A stretch of DNA of 64,000 nt from Nitratiruptor sp. YY08-10 (GTDB taxonomy: Bacteria > Campylobacterota > Campylobacteria > Campylobacterales > Nitratiruptoraceae). The stretch covers positions 558,001 to 622,000 of the forward strand of contig NZ_AP023057.1 of assembly GCF_016629565.1 (NCBI RefSeq), given 5' to 3'. Each line of letters starts with the position of its first letter. Position 1 is the stretch's first letter. A program made the translations under genes and the position numbers. The notes under the pieces were generated by a model. The model worked only from the letters and a program-made list of their open reading frames with translations, ran no database searches and had not been told where the DNA came from. Of this stretch, positions 17,689 to 26,257 are shown one piece after another.

Positions 17689-18761
17689 GTTAGTTCCTTT
17701 AGGATTTTTTTCTTGATTTGTACTAAGGATATTTTTTTATTTGTGCTAATTGCTTCATTTAAAAGCTCTTTTTCCTTTTCAAAGCCCGGAAGTGGTGCTA
17801 AAATCTGCAAAAGCTCTTTTTCATCTTTGGCTAAAAGAATTTCAAACTGTTTTTGATAGACTCTTTTGAGAAGGATAAAAAGCAGTATGCCGCTTAAAAG
17901 CCCGCTTAGAAAAATAAAAATATAGACGAAAGTTTTTTCAAAGGTATGAAAAACAGGTTCAATTTTTGGCGGGTTGTCGGTTTTGTCTGGCTGGATGGGA
18001 ACTGTTTTAACGTCGATTTGATATTTTGGCGTTGCAAGGGTTTGCAACGTGTGATAATCAAACATTTTTAGCTTTAAAGGCTCAATTTCAAAACTACTTT
18101 TGGTTATGAGAGCGTAGGAGATTTTATATCTGATATGAGCACCATCTGGTGCGAACTCCACTTTCTGGATAGGTTTATCTTGCAAAATCTTTATTTTTGG
18201 ATTGGTTTTTAAATGGAGTGAGGGAATTTGATCAAAACCGGTTCCGGTAATTGTCAATATTGCATAGACTGGCTCGTACGCTTTGGCTCTTGTTTTATCA
18301 AGTTGCAAATGCAACGTAAAATCACCATAGAGATCGGCTTTTGGTGTCTTTTTGACAAAAATTTTTAGGGGCTCAATTGGATATGAGGTGATTTTACCTT
18401 CGATGATTTTGGTTTGCTCATACCCGGTGCCTAAAATATCTGTTTGGATCTCTTGTTTTGAGGCTCTTTTGACTGTAAGCTCTATCGGTAGTTTGAGATT
18501 GCCTTCTTTTAATGGGAAAATTAGAAACTCATTTTCATAACCAGTTGTTAGGGTCTTCTTTTTTAAAAGCACCACTTTAAAATCTTTTGTTGCTTTTGGA
18601 GCAAATTTAACCCAAATTATCGTCTCTTTGTTTTTTGCAAAGTAGGTAAGCTTGAGATGAATAGGCTCTTTTACAAATGCTTCATGTTTATCGAAAATAA
18701 CACTGTATTCGTTAGCAAAAAGGGCGATACAAAAAAATAGACTACCAAGGATGTTTTTCAT
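17685..18761 (-). CDS. BatD-like protein (oxygen/stress tolerance operon)
   Basis: 358 residues with a signal peptide (MKNILGSLFFCIALFANE), an Ig-like beta-rich periplasmic region up to about residue 265, one transmembrane helix (about 276-297, FIFLSGLLSGILLFIL) and a cytoplasmic helical tail. This is the BatD layout, at somewhat less than the usual length. BatA-E genes were first linked to aerotolerance in Bacteroides. The start overlaps batBC by 20 bases. Confidence 0.75.
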   Translation of the reverse strand: MKNILGSLFFCIALFANEYSVIFDKHEAFVKEPIHLKLTYFAKNKETIIWVKFAPKATKDFKVVLLKKKTLTTGYENEFLIFPLKEGNLKLPIELTVKRASKQEIQTDILGTGYEQTKIIEGKITSYPIEPLKIFVKKTPKADLYGDFTLHLQLDKTRAKAYEPVYAILTITGTGFDQIPSLHLKTNPKIKILQDKPIQKVEFAPDGAHIRYKISYALITKSSFEIEPLKLKMFDYHTLQTLATPKYQIDVKTVPIQPDKTDNPPKIEPVFHTFEKTFVYIFIFLSGLLSGILLFILLKRVYQKQFEILLAKDEKELLQILAPLPGFEKEKELLNEAISTNKKISLVQIKKKILKELT

Positions 18762-20235
18762 GGATATATCCTTTGTTGATCAGATCATAGAGTCTTGAGC
18801 CAAGGGGCATACTGCTTCCTTTTTGGGTAATACTTTGGCTTTTTTGTTTCGTTTTTTTGCCTCCGCGGCTTGAGCTTGCAAGGGCTGCGGTTTGCAGATT
18901 GCTGCTTCCGGCACTTTTGCCTTTATCCTTTTTCCCATGCTCTTTTTTTACTATTTTCTTTTTTGAAAAGGGAAGCAATAGCTTTTTGGGTCTCTTTTTC
19001 AAAGCCAGCACTTCTATTTTTTTAATGAGATCACTATTTGGTTTATATTGTGCTGCCAAAACATAATATTGTAAAGCCTCGTCATATTTTCGTATCTTTT
19101 CATAGCATACACCCAAGTTTTTATATATTTTTGCTTTTAGAGCAATATCTTTTGTTTTGATAGATTGTAAGATATTGATAGCTTCTTTATATTTTCCTAG
19201 TTTCATCAAAGCCATTGCCTGGGCGTATCTTGCTTCAAGATAGGGTAGATTTTGAAAATATTTCAAGCTTTTTTTATACTCTTTATTGTAGTAAGCTTTA
19301 TAGCCTTTTTGCAGTTTCCACTCATCCAGTAAGGATGCATGCAGTGGAAAGGCAAGAATGATCATGAAAGGGATAAATGATCGGATTTTTTCAAAAAGGG
19401 TAGTGTAGATATATAATAGCAGAATTGTCGCAATAAAAAGTGGAATAAAAAAGAGTTCAATTTTGTCCATGGTCTGGGTTTTTGTTATTTTAGCTTCAAT
19501 ATTTTCTAAAACATCAAGATACTTATCGTATGGATAGATGAAGTCAGCGTATTGATTGATAGCTTGATTGAGTCTTGTGACAACTAGTTTGCCATTGTGT
19601 TTGAGATAGCCCTCATTTGTTGGAATAAGCGCTCCCTCTTTTGTCGCAATCTGTACAAAGTGCAAACGGATATTTTTGGGTTTATGTAAAATCTTCTCTT
19701 CTCCTCCATCGCTAAAAAGGACCAAATCGATATTTCCTTGAAATTTTGAGACAAAATTGAGCAGTTTTTGGATATTGGTTGATTTTGTCATAATGTTTTT
19801 GGGATCAATACTATTTAGTGCTTGTAAAAGTATCGCTTTATCCGACGTTGGAGGAGCGATGATGAGAGGATTTGAGGTAAATACAATTAATGCGATTTTA
19901 CTATTTGCTTTTTGGATGAGCTCTTTGATTGCCTTTTTGGCAAAGATAAGTCTATTTGGCTTTAAATCTTTTGCCCTCATGCTTGCCGACATATCCAAAG
20001 CTATAAAAAGAGGCTGCAAGGATGTGGTGGAGGTTTTTGGTGTGAGCTGCATGGGTCTAGCCAAAGCGATAAAAAGCAAGATGAGAACTAGAGGAAGTAG
20101 TTTTATTTTATTGGAACTTTGCTCTATAATAAGCTCTTTTGGTAAAGGGATGCTATCTTTTTTTTCTTTGATAATCCAAAAAAGAAGTAAAGTCGGAATG
20201 ATAAGAATGAGCCAATATCCTGCTTCAAAGCTCAT
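18742..20235 (-). CDS. BatB-BatC fusion: vWA domain plus TPR domain
   Basis: 497 residues. Two N-terminal membrane helices bracket a von Willebrand A domain whose MIDAS motif DMSAS (residues ~86-90) is intact, with downstream FSDGGEE. A third membrane helix near 265-285 is followed by a second hydrophobic stretch and at least three TPR repeats (EWKLQKGYKAYYNKEYKKSL..., KAIYKNLGVCYEK-like units, about 310-410). A basic Ser/Gly/Lys-rich tail ends the protein. In many species these are two genes, batB and batC, so this is a fusion. It overlaps batA by four bases. Confidence 0.8.
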   Translation of the reverse strand: MSFEAGYWLILIIPTLLLFWIIKEKKDSIPLPKELIIEQSSNKIKLLPLVLILLFIALARPMQLTPKTSTTSLQPLFIALDMSASMRAKDLKPNRLIFAKKAIKELIQKANSKIALIVFTSNPLIIAPPTSDKAILLQALNSIDPKNIMTKSTNIQKLLNFVSKFQGNIDLVLFSDGGEEKILHKPKNIRLHFVQIATKEGALIPTNEGYLKHNGKLVVTRLNQAINQYADFIYPYDKYLDVLENIEAKITKTQTMDKIELFFIPLFIATILLLYIYTTLFEKIRSFIPFMIILAFPLHASLLDEWKLQKGYKAYYNKEYKKSLKYFQNLPYLEARYAQAMALMKLGKYKEAINILQSIKTKDIALKAKIYKNLGVCYEKIRKYDEALQYYVLAAQYKPNSDLIKKIEVLALKKRPKKLLLPFSKKKIVKKEHGKKDKGKSAGSSNLQTAALASSSRGGKKTKQKSQSITQKGSSMPLGSRLYDLINKGYIHEKHPW

Positions 20236-21101
20236 CTAAAACTCCTATAAAGCTCAAATCCCAGCAAAAAAAGAGCAATAAAAAGCAGGTATGGAAATAG
20301 ATAGTGTTTATTCTCATAACTTCCACTTCGAATAGGGCTTGGTTCAAGACTGTTTAACTCATCAAAAATTTGTTTTAAATCCTCTTCATTTTTTGCATAG
20401 AAAAATTTTCCGCCGCTTTTTGTTGCAATCTGCTTTAAAAGGTTTTTATCCGCATCTCCTAGGCCAATGGTATAGATTTTGATGCCCTCTTTTTTTGCTC
20501 TCTCAACTGCTTGGCGAGGTGAGATGGAGCCGCTGTTGTGGTGACCATCAGTTATTAGAATAAGCACTTTTTCTTTTGCTTTGTCTGCTTTGAGAGCCTC
20601 AATTCCTTGCCATAGTCCATCACCAATAGCGGTATTGTTGCCGGCAATCGATGGTTCAAGATAATCGATTAAAAAATCGAGGGCTTTTGTATCATAGGTT
20701 AGGGGCGCTGCAATGTAGGCAAAGGATCCAAAGATGACAATGCCGATATTGTCATCATAGCGTCTATGAAAAAAGTTTTTTGCCATCGATTTGACTACTT
20801 CAAATTTGCTTTTTTCATCATACAGAGTCTCTTCCATCGATCCGCTGGCATCAAGAGCCAAAACAAGATCCCTTCCTTTTCTGTCATCAAGTTTGATAGA
20901 GGAGTAGAGAAACGGTGTAGAAAGGGCTAAGACAAAAAGAGTGAAGGTGAGCGTTGGCAAAAGAGTCAATCGAATCTGAAATCGTGATAGAAGTTCGGTT
21001 TTTGCAAAATAGATTTTGAGATTTTCTCTTTTGCACTGAAAAAAGCAGAGCATCAAAGGCAGCAGAGCCAAAAACCATGGGTGTTCAAATGCTATCTTCA
21101 T
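20232..21101 (-). CDS. BatA-like vWA-domain membrane protein
   Basis: 289 residues. Membrane helices at the N-terminus (about 8-20 and 45-65) and at the C-terminus flank a vWA domain with an intact MIDAS: LDASGSM near residue 85, the APLTYD threonine and the ITDGHHNSG aspartate. It is the expected partner of MoxR and BatB. It overlaps pgpA by four bases. Confidence 0.85.
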   Translation of the reverse strand: MKIAFEHPWFLALLPLMLCFFQCKRENLKIYFAKTELLSRFQIRLTLLPTLTFTLFVLALSTPFLYSSIKLDDRKGRDLVLALDASGSMEETLYDEKSKFEVVKSMAKNFFHRRYDDNIGIVIFGSFAYIAAPLTYDTKALDFLIDYLEPSIAGNNTAIGDGLWQGIEALKADKAKEKVLILITDGHHNSGSISPRQAVERAKKEGIKIYTIGLGDADKNLLKQIATKSGGKFFYAKNEEDLKQIFDELNSLEPSPIRSGSYENKHYLFPYLLFIALFLLGFELYRSFR

Positions 21102-21553
21102 AAAAGCTTTTCTGCTCCGACATAGATAAGTCCTGTTAAAAGTCCGGCCAAAACACCTGCAAGCAGGTCGTCCGCCATGACGCCAAGACCTCCTGGCATG
21201 CTATCTAACTTTTTGATATAGGATGGTTTTGTAATATCTAAAATTCTAAAAAGAATAAATGCTACTACAAGCCATATAAGATGCGTACTTGGCAAAATGG
21301 AGTAGGCGAGCCAAATTCCCGCAATCTCATCAATTACAATAGATGGATCATCGTGGGTATTGGTCTGCTTTTCATAGATATTGATCTCTTTTATCCCAAT
21401 TATGGTAATGAGAATAACCAGTAAAAACAGGCTTGATTGGGGTAGAAAGTGTAAAAGAAAAGCTCCTATAATTGCTCCAAAAAGTGTTCCCCATGTGCCA
21501 GGCGCTTTTGGAAGTGTTCCCGTGTAGCATCCTGTTAGAAAAAAGCGTCGCAT
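21098..21553 (-). CDS. pgpA: Phosphatidylglycerophosphatase A
   Basis: 151-residue membrane enzyme with the PgpA signature GTLPKAPGTWGTLFGA, IDEIAGIW, and the C-terminal metal-binding motif GVMADDLLAGVLAG. It dephosphorylates phosphatidylglycerol phosphate to phosphatidylglycerol. The same neighbour order (sat then pgpA) occurs in Campylobacter jejuni (Cj1609-Cj1610). Ribosome site AGGAG precedes the ATG. Confidence 0.9.
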   Translation of the reverse strand: MRRFFLTGCYTGTLPKAPGTWGTLFGAIIGAFLLHFLPQSSLFLLVILITIIGIKEINIYEKQTNTHDDPSIVIDEIAGIWLAYSILPSTHLIWLVVAFILFRILDITKPSYIKKLDSMPGGLGVMADDLLAGVLAGLLTGLIYVGAEKLL

Positions 21554-21560
21554 CGTACTC

Positions 21561-22751
21561 CTATGTCAAAGAGGTTGTTTGATAGAGTTTCATGAGTTGG
21601 ATGTAAAAATCTTTTTCAGTATGTTTTTCCAAAATACCGGCATTTGGAATAAGGTCTGCATAGAGTTTTTCAAGATTTTTAAAGCGATTTGGAAATAGTT
21701 TACTTAAAAGTATCGCACTGATTTCTCTCCGTACCAAAACGGCTGGAGGAAGGAGCCCTAGTTTCAAAAGTTCCAAAATGGAGTCAGCATGATAGGAGAT
21801 ATGATGATGACTGCCATGTGGGCAGGTTTCTGTGCTCACAAGCGTTTTACATTTGTTGCAGTAGACGAATTCATTGACCATCTCGATATCTATATTGATT
21901 CCTTTAAGATTGTCAAAAACACTTTTGAGATGATTTTTATCATAGTACAGACCCAATCCGGCATGATTTTTTCCTACGACCAGACGAGTGCATCCAAAAT
22001 TTTGTGCTACGATGGCATCAAGGATGAGTTCATTAAATCCTGCAAAAATATAGGTATTTTCCAATGGAACGATGAGAACTCTATTTTTGGGGAGATAGTT
22101 TTTGACAAAATAATCCACGGTTTTGTATCGTAAGTCATAGGAAAATTGATCATTGACATAGGGTTTGAGCAAAAAGAGTACGACTAAATCACTATGCTCA
22201 AGAGTGGAACGAATCAGTCTCTCATGGGCCCTGTGAAGAGGTTTGGCAGCGAGCATGATGGCGCTCACCTCTTTCGCTTTGAGCTCCTTTTTACGTTTTA
22301 CAATATCCTCTTTTGCTTTTTTGACATCTTCAAACTCAATCTGAAAATCGCCGGCAACTGCATAGTTTCCAAGGCGTTTCAACGTCGCTTCAATACCGGG
22401 ATGGGAAATGTCTGCAGTACCGTAAATATTTTTGAGTCTTTCAATCGGATCGATGGGAAAAATCTCTTCTACATTGATTGAGCCTACTTGTCGGCCGTTA
22501 CAGATGAGTTCTACGTGATCGCCTGGTTTGAGTGAACGAAGGATCTCTTCATTTTTTTTTCCACTTGGTGCAAGAATAAAGGAAAAAGGAAAAGATTTGC
22601 CCTTATACTCTTTTGTGGTATCAACTTCTTGTGCCTCTTTTTGATTCATCAGCTTGTCTATCGGGTGCAAAAGCCCCTCTTGCACCATTGCAAGTGTCGA
22701 TACCGCCTCTTGGTCAATAAATAACGATTTATTTTTTCTTGAAGATTTCAT
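21561..22751 (-). CDS. sat: Divergent sulfate adenylyltransferase (ATP sulfurylase)-like protein
   Basis: 396 residues of the Sat fold: an N-terminal PUA-like domain, a nucleotidyltransferase core with the HxxH motif (PLHRAH, residues 171-176), a GKNHAG loop near 260-265, and zinc-type cysteines (CNKCKTLV, ETCPHG) near 297-312. However, the QTRNP sequence that normally precedes HRAH is replaced by LAAKP (167-171), and the GRDHAG loop reads GKNHAG. Residues used to bind sulfate and ATP are therefore changed. It is either a divergent enzyme or one with another substrate. Its start overlaps the regulator gene by 23 bases. Orthologue position matches Cj1609. Confidence 0.8.
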   Translation of the reverse strand: MKSSRKNKSLFIDQEAVSTLAMVQEGLLHPIDKLMNQKEAQEVDTTKEYKGKSFPFSFILAPSGKKNEEILRSLKPGDHVELICNGRQVGSINVEEIFPIDPIERLKNIYGTADISHPGIEATLKRLGNYAVAGDFQIEFEDVKKAKEDIVKRKKELKAKEVSAIMLAAKPLHRAHERLIRSTLEHSDLVVLFLLKPYVNDQFSYDLRYKTVDYFVKNYLPKNRVLIVPLENTYIFAGFNELILDAIVAQNFGCTRLVVGKNHAGLGLYYDKNHLKSVFDNLKGINIDIEMVNEFVYCNKCKTLVSTETCPHGSHHHISYHADSILELLKLGLLPPAVLVRREISAILLSKLFPNRFKNLEKLYADLIPNAGILEKHTEKDFYIQLMKLYQTTSLT

Positions 22752-23619
22752 ATTTTTTCCTCTTCTCCCAAAGGCTCTTTCGAGAAATCCCTAACTTTTT
22801 TGAGATAGTAGTATCGGGAAATTTATACTGATAGTTGATAATGATATATTTGACATACTCATCAATTGTCATGATATCGTTTCTGTCAAACACCTTATTG
22901 TCACTTTTGAGTTCAATCTGTTTAAACGGTATCTCTTCAGACTCTTTCTCTGTTGAAGAGACGATTGCCCTCTTATTTGCTATTATCTCCAAAAATTGCA
23001 GTTTTTCACTTTTTTTGAGGTTTTGAAAATCGGTAATATACAGAAGTTGTGTAGGATCTTCACTTTTGATTTGATTGATCGCCCCTTTATCGTTGAGGGT
23101 ATAATAGACAAAGGGTTCGTCTACCGTTTCAGCGTACGCAAAAGCGTATGCATCTGCATATCGTTGATAATTCGTCGTTATGAAAAGAGGTAATGGGTCT
23201 TTGATCGAAATATTGTCGATAGAAAAACCCTTGAAACTGTTTTTGAGATATTGTTTATATGTTTTATTCTCTTTTAGAAGTCTCTCATATTCAATAAAAT
23301 GCTTCATTTTCCGTATCAATTCTTCGATCATGAAAGGTTTGAGGATGTAATCGTTTGCGCCTGCTTTCAAAGGGTCCGATACTGTGTCTTGCGAAATATA
23401 TGAGACCAGTAGAATAATGATTTTATCTTTATAGGCCTCGATAACCGGATAAAAATCTTGACCGTTGATGTTGGTAGATAGAAGGATGATATCATAATGC
23501 TGCTCTTGCAACGCATCTTTGATACTAGCCGCCGTTTCGCAGGTAAATCCTATTTCAGAGAGTTTTGTTGCGATACTTTGGGCAAGATATATTTCATTCT
23601 CTACGATAAGTACTTTCAT
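22729..23619 (-). CDS. HP1021/Cj1608-like atypical response regulator
   Basis: 296 residues. The receiver domain (1-115) keeps the fold and Lys94 (LKPF), but the phospho-acceptor aspartate is Ser48 (IILLSTNI) and the acidic pocket reads VENE, so normal phosphorylation is unlikely. The middle part looks like a degenerate AAA+ remnant (LLYITDFQNLKKSEKLQFLE in the Walker B position). The C-terminus is a Fis-type helix-turn-helix (ISKKLGISRKSLWEKRKKY). Length, domain layout and the ispDF neighbour match HP1021 of Helicobacter pylori and Cj1608, regulators linked to redox response and replication initiation. It overlaps ispDF by four bases. Confidence 0.85.
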   Translation of the reverse strand: MKVLIVENEIYLAQSIATKLSEIGFTCETAASIKDALQEQHYDIILLSTNINGQDFYPVIEAYKDKIIILLVSYISQDTVSDPLKAGANDYILKPFMIEELIRKMKHFIEYERLLKENKTYKQYLKNSFKGFSIDNISIKDPLPLFITTNYQRYADAYAFAYAETVDEPFVYYTLNDKGAINQIKSEDPTQLLYITDFQNLKKSEKLQFLEIIANKRAIVSSTEKESEEIPFKQIELKSDNKVFDRNDIMTIDEYVKYIIINYQYKFPDTTISKKLGISRKSLWEKRKKYEIFKKK

Positions 23620-24737
23620 ATTGCACTCCAGTCAAAATAGTGTAGTGTAGCTGTTGCCATTGCGGCAATGCCTTCATTTCTTCCAACAAATCCAAGATGT
23701 TCGGTGGTTGTGGCTTTAAGATTGATTGCATGCTGAGGAATATGCAATAAATCATGCAGACTCTGTTGCATTTTTGCTTTATAAGGACCTATTTTTGGAT
23801 TTTGTGCAATGATGGTGAGATCGACATTTTCTATTACAAATCCGCATGCATGAAGGAGCTGAACTGCTTCAAAAAGCAGCTTTTTCGAATCGATATCTTT
23901 GTATGTATCAACACTATCTGGAAACAGTTCTCCTATATCTCCAAAACCGGCTGCTCCAAGGAGTGCGTCGATAAGGGCATGAATGGCCACATCTGCGTCT
24001 GAGTGGCCAGCAAGACCTTTATCGTAGGGGATTTCTATTCCACACAAAAAGAGCTTTCTGTTTGCACAAAAAGCATGCACATCAAAGCCGTTTCCTATAC
24101 GTTTTGCATTTGAGGGCTTTTGCAAACAAGGCAACAGTTTCAAGTCTTCTGTATAGGTAAGCTTGTGCTGCTTTCTGTCTCCGGGGATATATAAAACCTT
24201 CTCTTCCAAAGATGCGATGGCACTGCTTTCATCGGTAAACTCTTTTCCCTGGGTAAGAGCTTTGCGTAATATATCTGTTTTTGAGAGTTGTGGCGTCTGG
24301 ATCAGTTTGACTTCGTTTCTATCGATTGTTTCATTTTTATACACCACTGTATCTGCAGGTTGGATATACGGTACTATGCATGCGGCGTGAGATCGATTTT
24401 CTATCATCTTTTGTACGACCTCTTTTTGGATACAGGGCCTCGCGATATCGGAAACAAGGACATAAGGTGTTTGAACCATTTCAAGGGCATTGAGTAAAGA
24501 GCGTTGCCGTGTATCGGCTCCTTCAACGACAGTATAGTGACAATATTTTTTATAAAATGGGATCTCTTTGGGATGAGCGGTTATTACAACATCGTGGAAG
24601 GAAAAGCTATGAGTGAATCTGTTCGTAACATAGAGCCAAAGCGGTTCATTACCGCACCATAGCCACTGTTTTTTTACGTTAAGACCAAATCTGCTTGAAT
24701 TTCCGGCACCAAGTAACACCAACGTCAAATCGGACAA
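23616..24737 (-). CDS. ispDF: Bifunctional IspD-IspF enzyme of the MEP isoprenoid pathway
   Basis: 373 residues. The N-terminal IspD part (about 1-205) transfers CMP to methylerythritol phosphate; its nucleotide loop reads LLGAGNSSRFG. The C-terminal IspF part (about 215-373) makes the cyclodiphosphate and shows the metal motif GFDVHAF, with GLAGHSDADVAIHALIDALLGAAGFGDIGELFPD-type residues (Asp/His ligands intact) and the LGFVGRNEG end. The two are separate genes in E. coli and fused in Campylobacterota. First gene of the minus-strand operon; translation starts on ATG 24737. Confidence 0.95.
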   Translation of the reverse strand: MSDLTLVLLGAGNSSRFGLNVKKQWLWCGNEPLWLYVTNRFTHSFSFHDVVITAHPKEIPFYKKYCHYTVVEGADTRQRSLLNALEMVQTPYVLVSDIARPCIQKEVVQKMIENRSHAACIVPYIQPADTVVYKNETIDRNEVKLIQTPQLSKTDILRKALTQGKEFTDESSAIASLEEKVLYIPGDRKQHKLTYTEDLKLLPCLQKPSNAKRIGNGFDVHAFCANRKLFLCGIEIPYDKGLAGHSDADVAIHALIDALLGAAGFGDIGELFPDSVDTYKDIDSKKLLFEAVQLLHACGFVIENVDLTIIAQNPKIGPYKAKMQQSLHDLLHIPQHAINLKATTTEHLGFVGRNEGIAAMATATLHYFDWSAI

Positions 24738-24853
24738 AGATTATCCTTTTTTCTTAATTGTTACGAAATTATACATTACAAAAGCTTTTTTTTATCTTTT
24801 TTCAGTAATATTTTGGAAATTCCCCTGATTGTTTAAGGGATGAAGGAGTTTTT
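24738..24853. promoter_or_regulatory. Divergent promoter region between ispDF and thiC
   Basis: 116 AT-rich bases. At 24759-24765 is TGTTACG, one base off the TGTTWCW box known for HP1021, and with CATTACAA (24773-24780) it forms an imperfect palindrome. No TPP riboswitch core was recognised upstream of thiC. The thiC ribosome site is GAAGGAG. Confidence 0.4.
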
Positions 24854-26188
24854 ATGAGAAAAGAGTGGGTAGAGAAACGCAAAAATGATAGTGTTCGAAC
24901 ACAGATGTACTATGCAAGACAAGGTATTATTACTGAAGAGATGGAGTATGTGGCAAAGGTAGAAGGGCTTGATGCTGAGCTTATTCGTAAAGAGGTAGCA
25001 CGAGGTCGGATGATTATCCCGGCAAACATTAATCATATCCATCAAAAGCCGATGGCGATAGGAATCGCTGCAAAGTGTAAAATCAATGCAAATATCGGAA
25101 GCTCTGCTTTGGCCAGTGATGCCGAGGGGGAAGTTGAAAAGGTCAAAGTGTGCCAAAAGTACGGTGCCGATACGATAATGGATCTCTCCACCGGTGGTGA
25201 TCTTGACGCAATCAGAGAAGAGGTGATCAAGCATGCGGAGGTTCCTATTGGAACGGTTCCAATCTATCAGATTTTGCACGATTGCAATAACAAAATAGAA
25301 GATTTGACAATCGATAAGATGCTTGAAGTCATTGAGCGTCAAGCCAAGCAAGGGGTAAGCTATTTTACAATTCATGCTGGATTTTTGCTTCGATTTATGC
25401 CCCTTGTAGCTAAAAGAAAGATGGGAATCGTAAGTCGTGGTGGCAGTTTGATGGCAGCATGGATGATGCATTACCATAAGGAAAATCCATTCTATACAGC
25501 ATTTGACGATATTTTGGATATTTGTAGAAAATATGATGTGAGTCTCTCTTTGGGCGACAGTTTGAGACCAGGATGCTTGGCAGATGCAAGCGATGATGCA
25601 CAGCTTGAAGAGTTGAAAGTTTTGGGAGAACTTACTCTCAAAGCATGGGACAAAGATGTGCAGGTGATGATTGAAGGGCCTGGACATGTACCGATGAATC
25701 AGATTGAAAGAAATATCAAGATTGAAAGAGATTATTGCCATGAAGCTCCATTTTATGTATTGGGGCCGCTTGTAACAGACATTGCCGCAGGATATGATCA
25801 TCTGGCAAGTGCAATCGGAGCTGCAATGGCTGGATGGTATGGAGCGAGTATGCTTTGTTATGTGACGCCAAAAGAGCATTTGGGTCTTCCAAATGCAGAG
25901 GATGTACGAGAGGGAATTGTTGCATACAAAATTGCAGCCCATGCAGCGGATATTGCCAGAGGCCGAAAAGGGGCACGCGATGTGGATGATGCCATGAGCG
26001 ATGCAAGATATAAATTTGATTGGAACAAACAGTTCGAATTGGCTTTGGACCCAGATAGAGCAAGAGAGTATCACGATGAGACGCTACCGCAAGATGTTTT
26101 CAAAGAGGCAGAGTTTTGCTCTATGTGCGGACCAAAATTTTGTAGCTACAAAATCACACAAGATATTCTTGAAAAACATGGAGCCTAA
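24854..26188 (+). CDS. thiC: Phosphomethylpyrimidine synthase ThiC (radical SAM, thiamine biosynthesis)
   Basis: 444 residues. ThiC converts aminoimidazole ribotide to hydroxymethylpyrimidine phosphate. The C-terminal cluster motif [10 protein letters not shown] (residues ~423-432) carries the CxxCxxxxC that binds the radical-SAM 4Fe-4S cluster. Other family stretches are [22 protein letters not shown] and [11 protein letters not shown]. It lacks the ~150-residue N-terminal extension of enterobacterial ThiC, as is usual for the short form. A large antisense ORF covers it but is a shadow. Confidence 0.95.
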   Translation: MRKEWVEKRKNDSVRTQMYYARQGIITEEMEYVAKVEGLDAELIRKEVARGRMIIPANINHIHQKPMAIGIAAKCKINANIGSSALASDAEGEVEKVKVCQKYGADTIMDLSTGGDLDAIREEVIKHAEVPIGTVPIYQILHDCNNKIEDLTIDKMLEVIERQAKQGVSYFTIHAGFLLRFMPLVAKRKMGIVSRGGSLMAAWMMHYHKENPFYTAFDDILDICRKYDVSLSLGDSLRPGCLADASDDAQLEELKVLGELTLKAWDKDVQVMIEGPGHVPMNQIERNIKIERDYCHEAPFYVLGPLVTDIAAGYDHLASAIGAAMAGWYGASMLCYVTPKEHLGLPNAEDVREGIVAYKIAAHAADIARGRKGARDVDDAMSDARYKFDWNKQFELALDPDRAREYHDETLPQDVFKEAEFCSMCGPKFCSYKITQDILEKHGA

Positions 26189-26246
26189 GGCAAAAGCCTG
26201 GCTCTATTTGAAATTGGGAAAAAGTTGTTCCTAATTCCAATTTTTT
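26181..26246 (+). terminator. Composite terminator of thiC
   Basis: Two hairpins. The first straddles the stop codon: GAGCC + AGGC, loop AAAA, GCCT + GGCTC (26181-26204). The second pairs TTGAAATTGGGAA (26208-26220) with TTCCTAATTCCAA (26228-26240), with one mismatch and one G-U, and is followed by TTTTTT (26241-26246), the layout of an intrinsic terminator. Confidence 0.75.
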
Positions 26247-26257
26247 AATGAATTGCC

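Noticed and set aside
24738-24853. TPP riboswitch upstream of thiC
   Set aside because: The conserved aptamer core sequences were not found in the leader.
24833-26074. 413-codon open frame on the minus strand opposite thiC
   Set aside because: Cys/His/Ser-rich nonsense composition, no family motif, and it lies wholly under the well-supported thiC gene.
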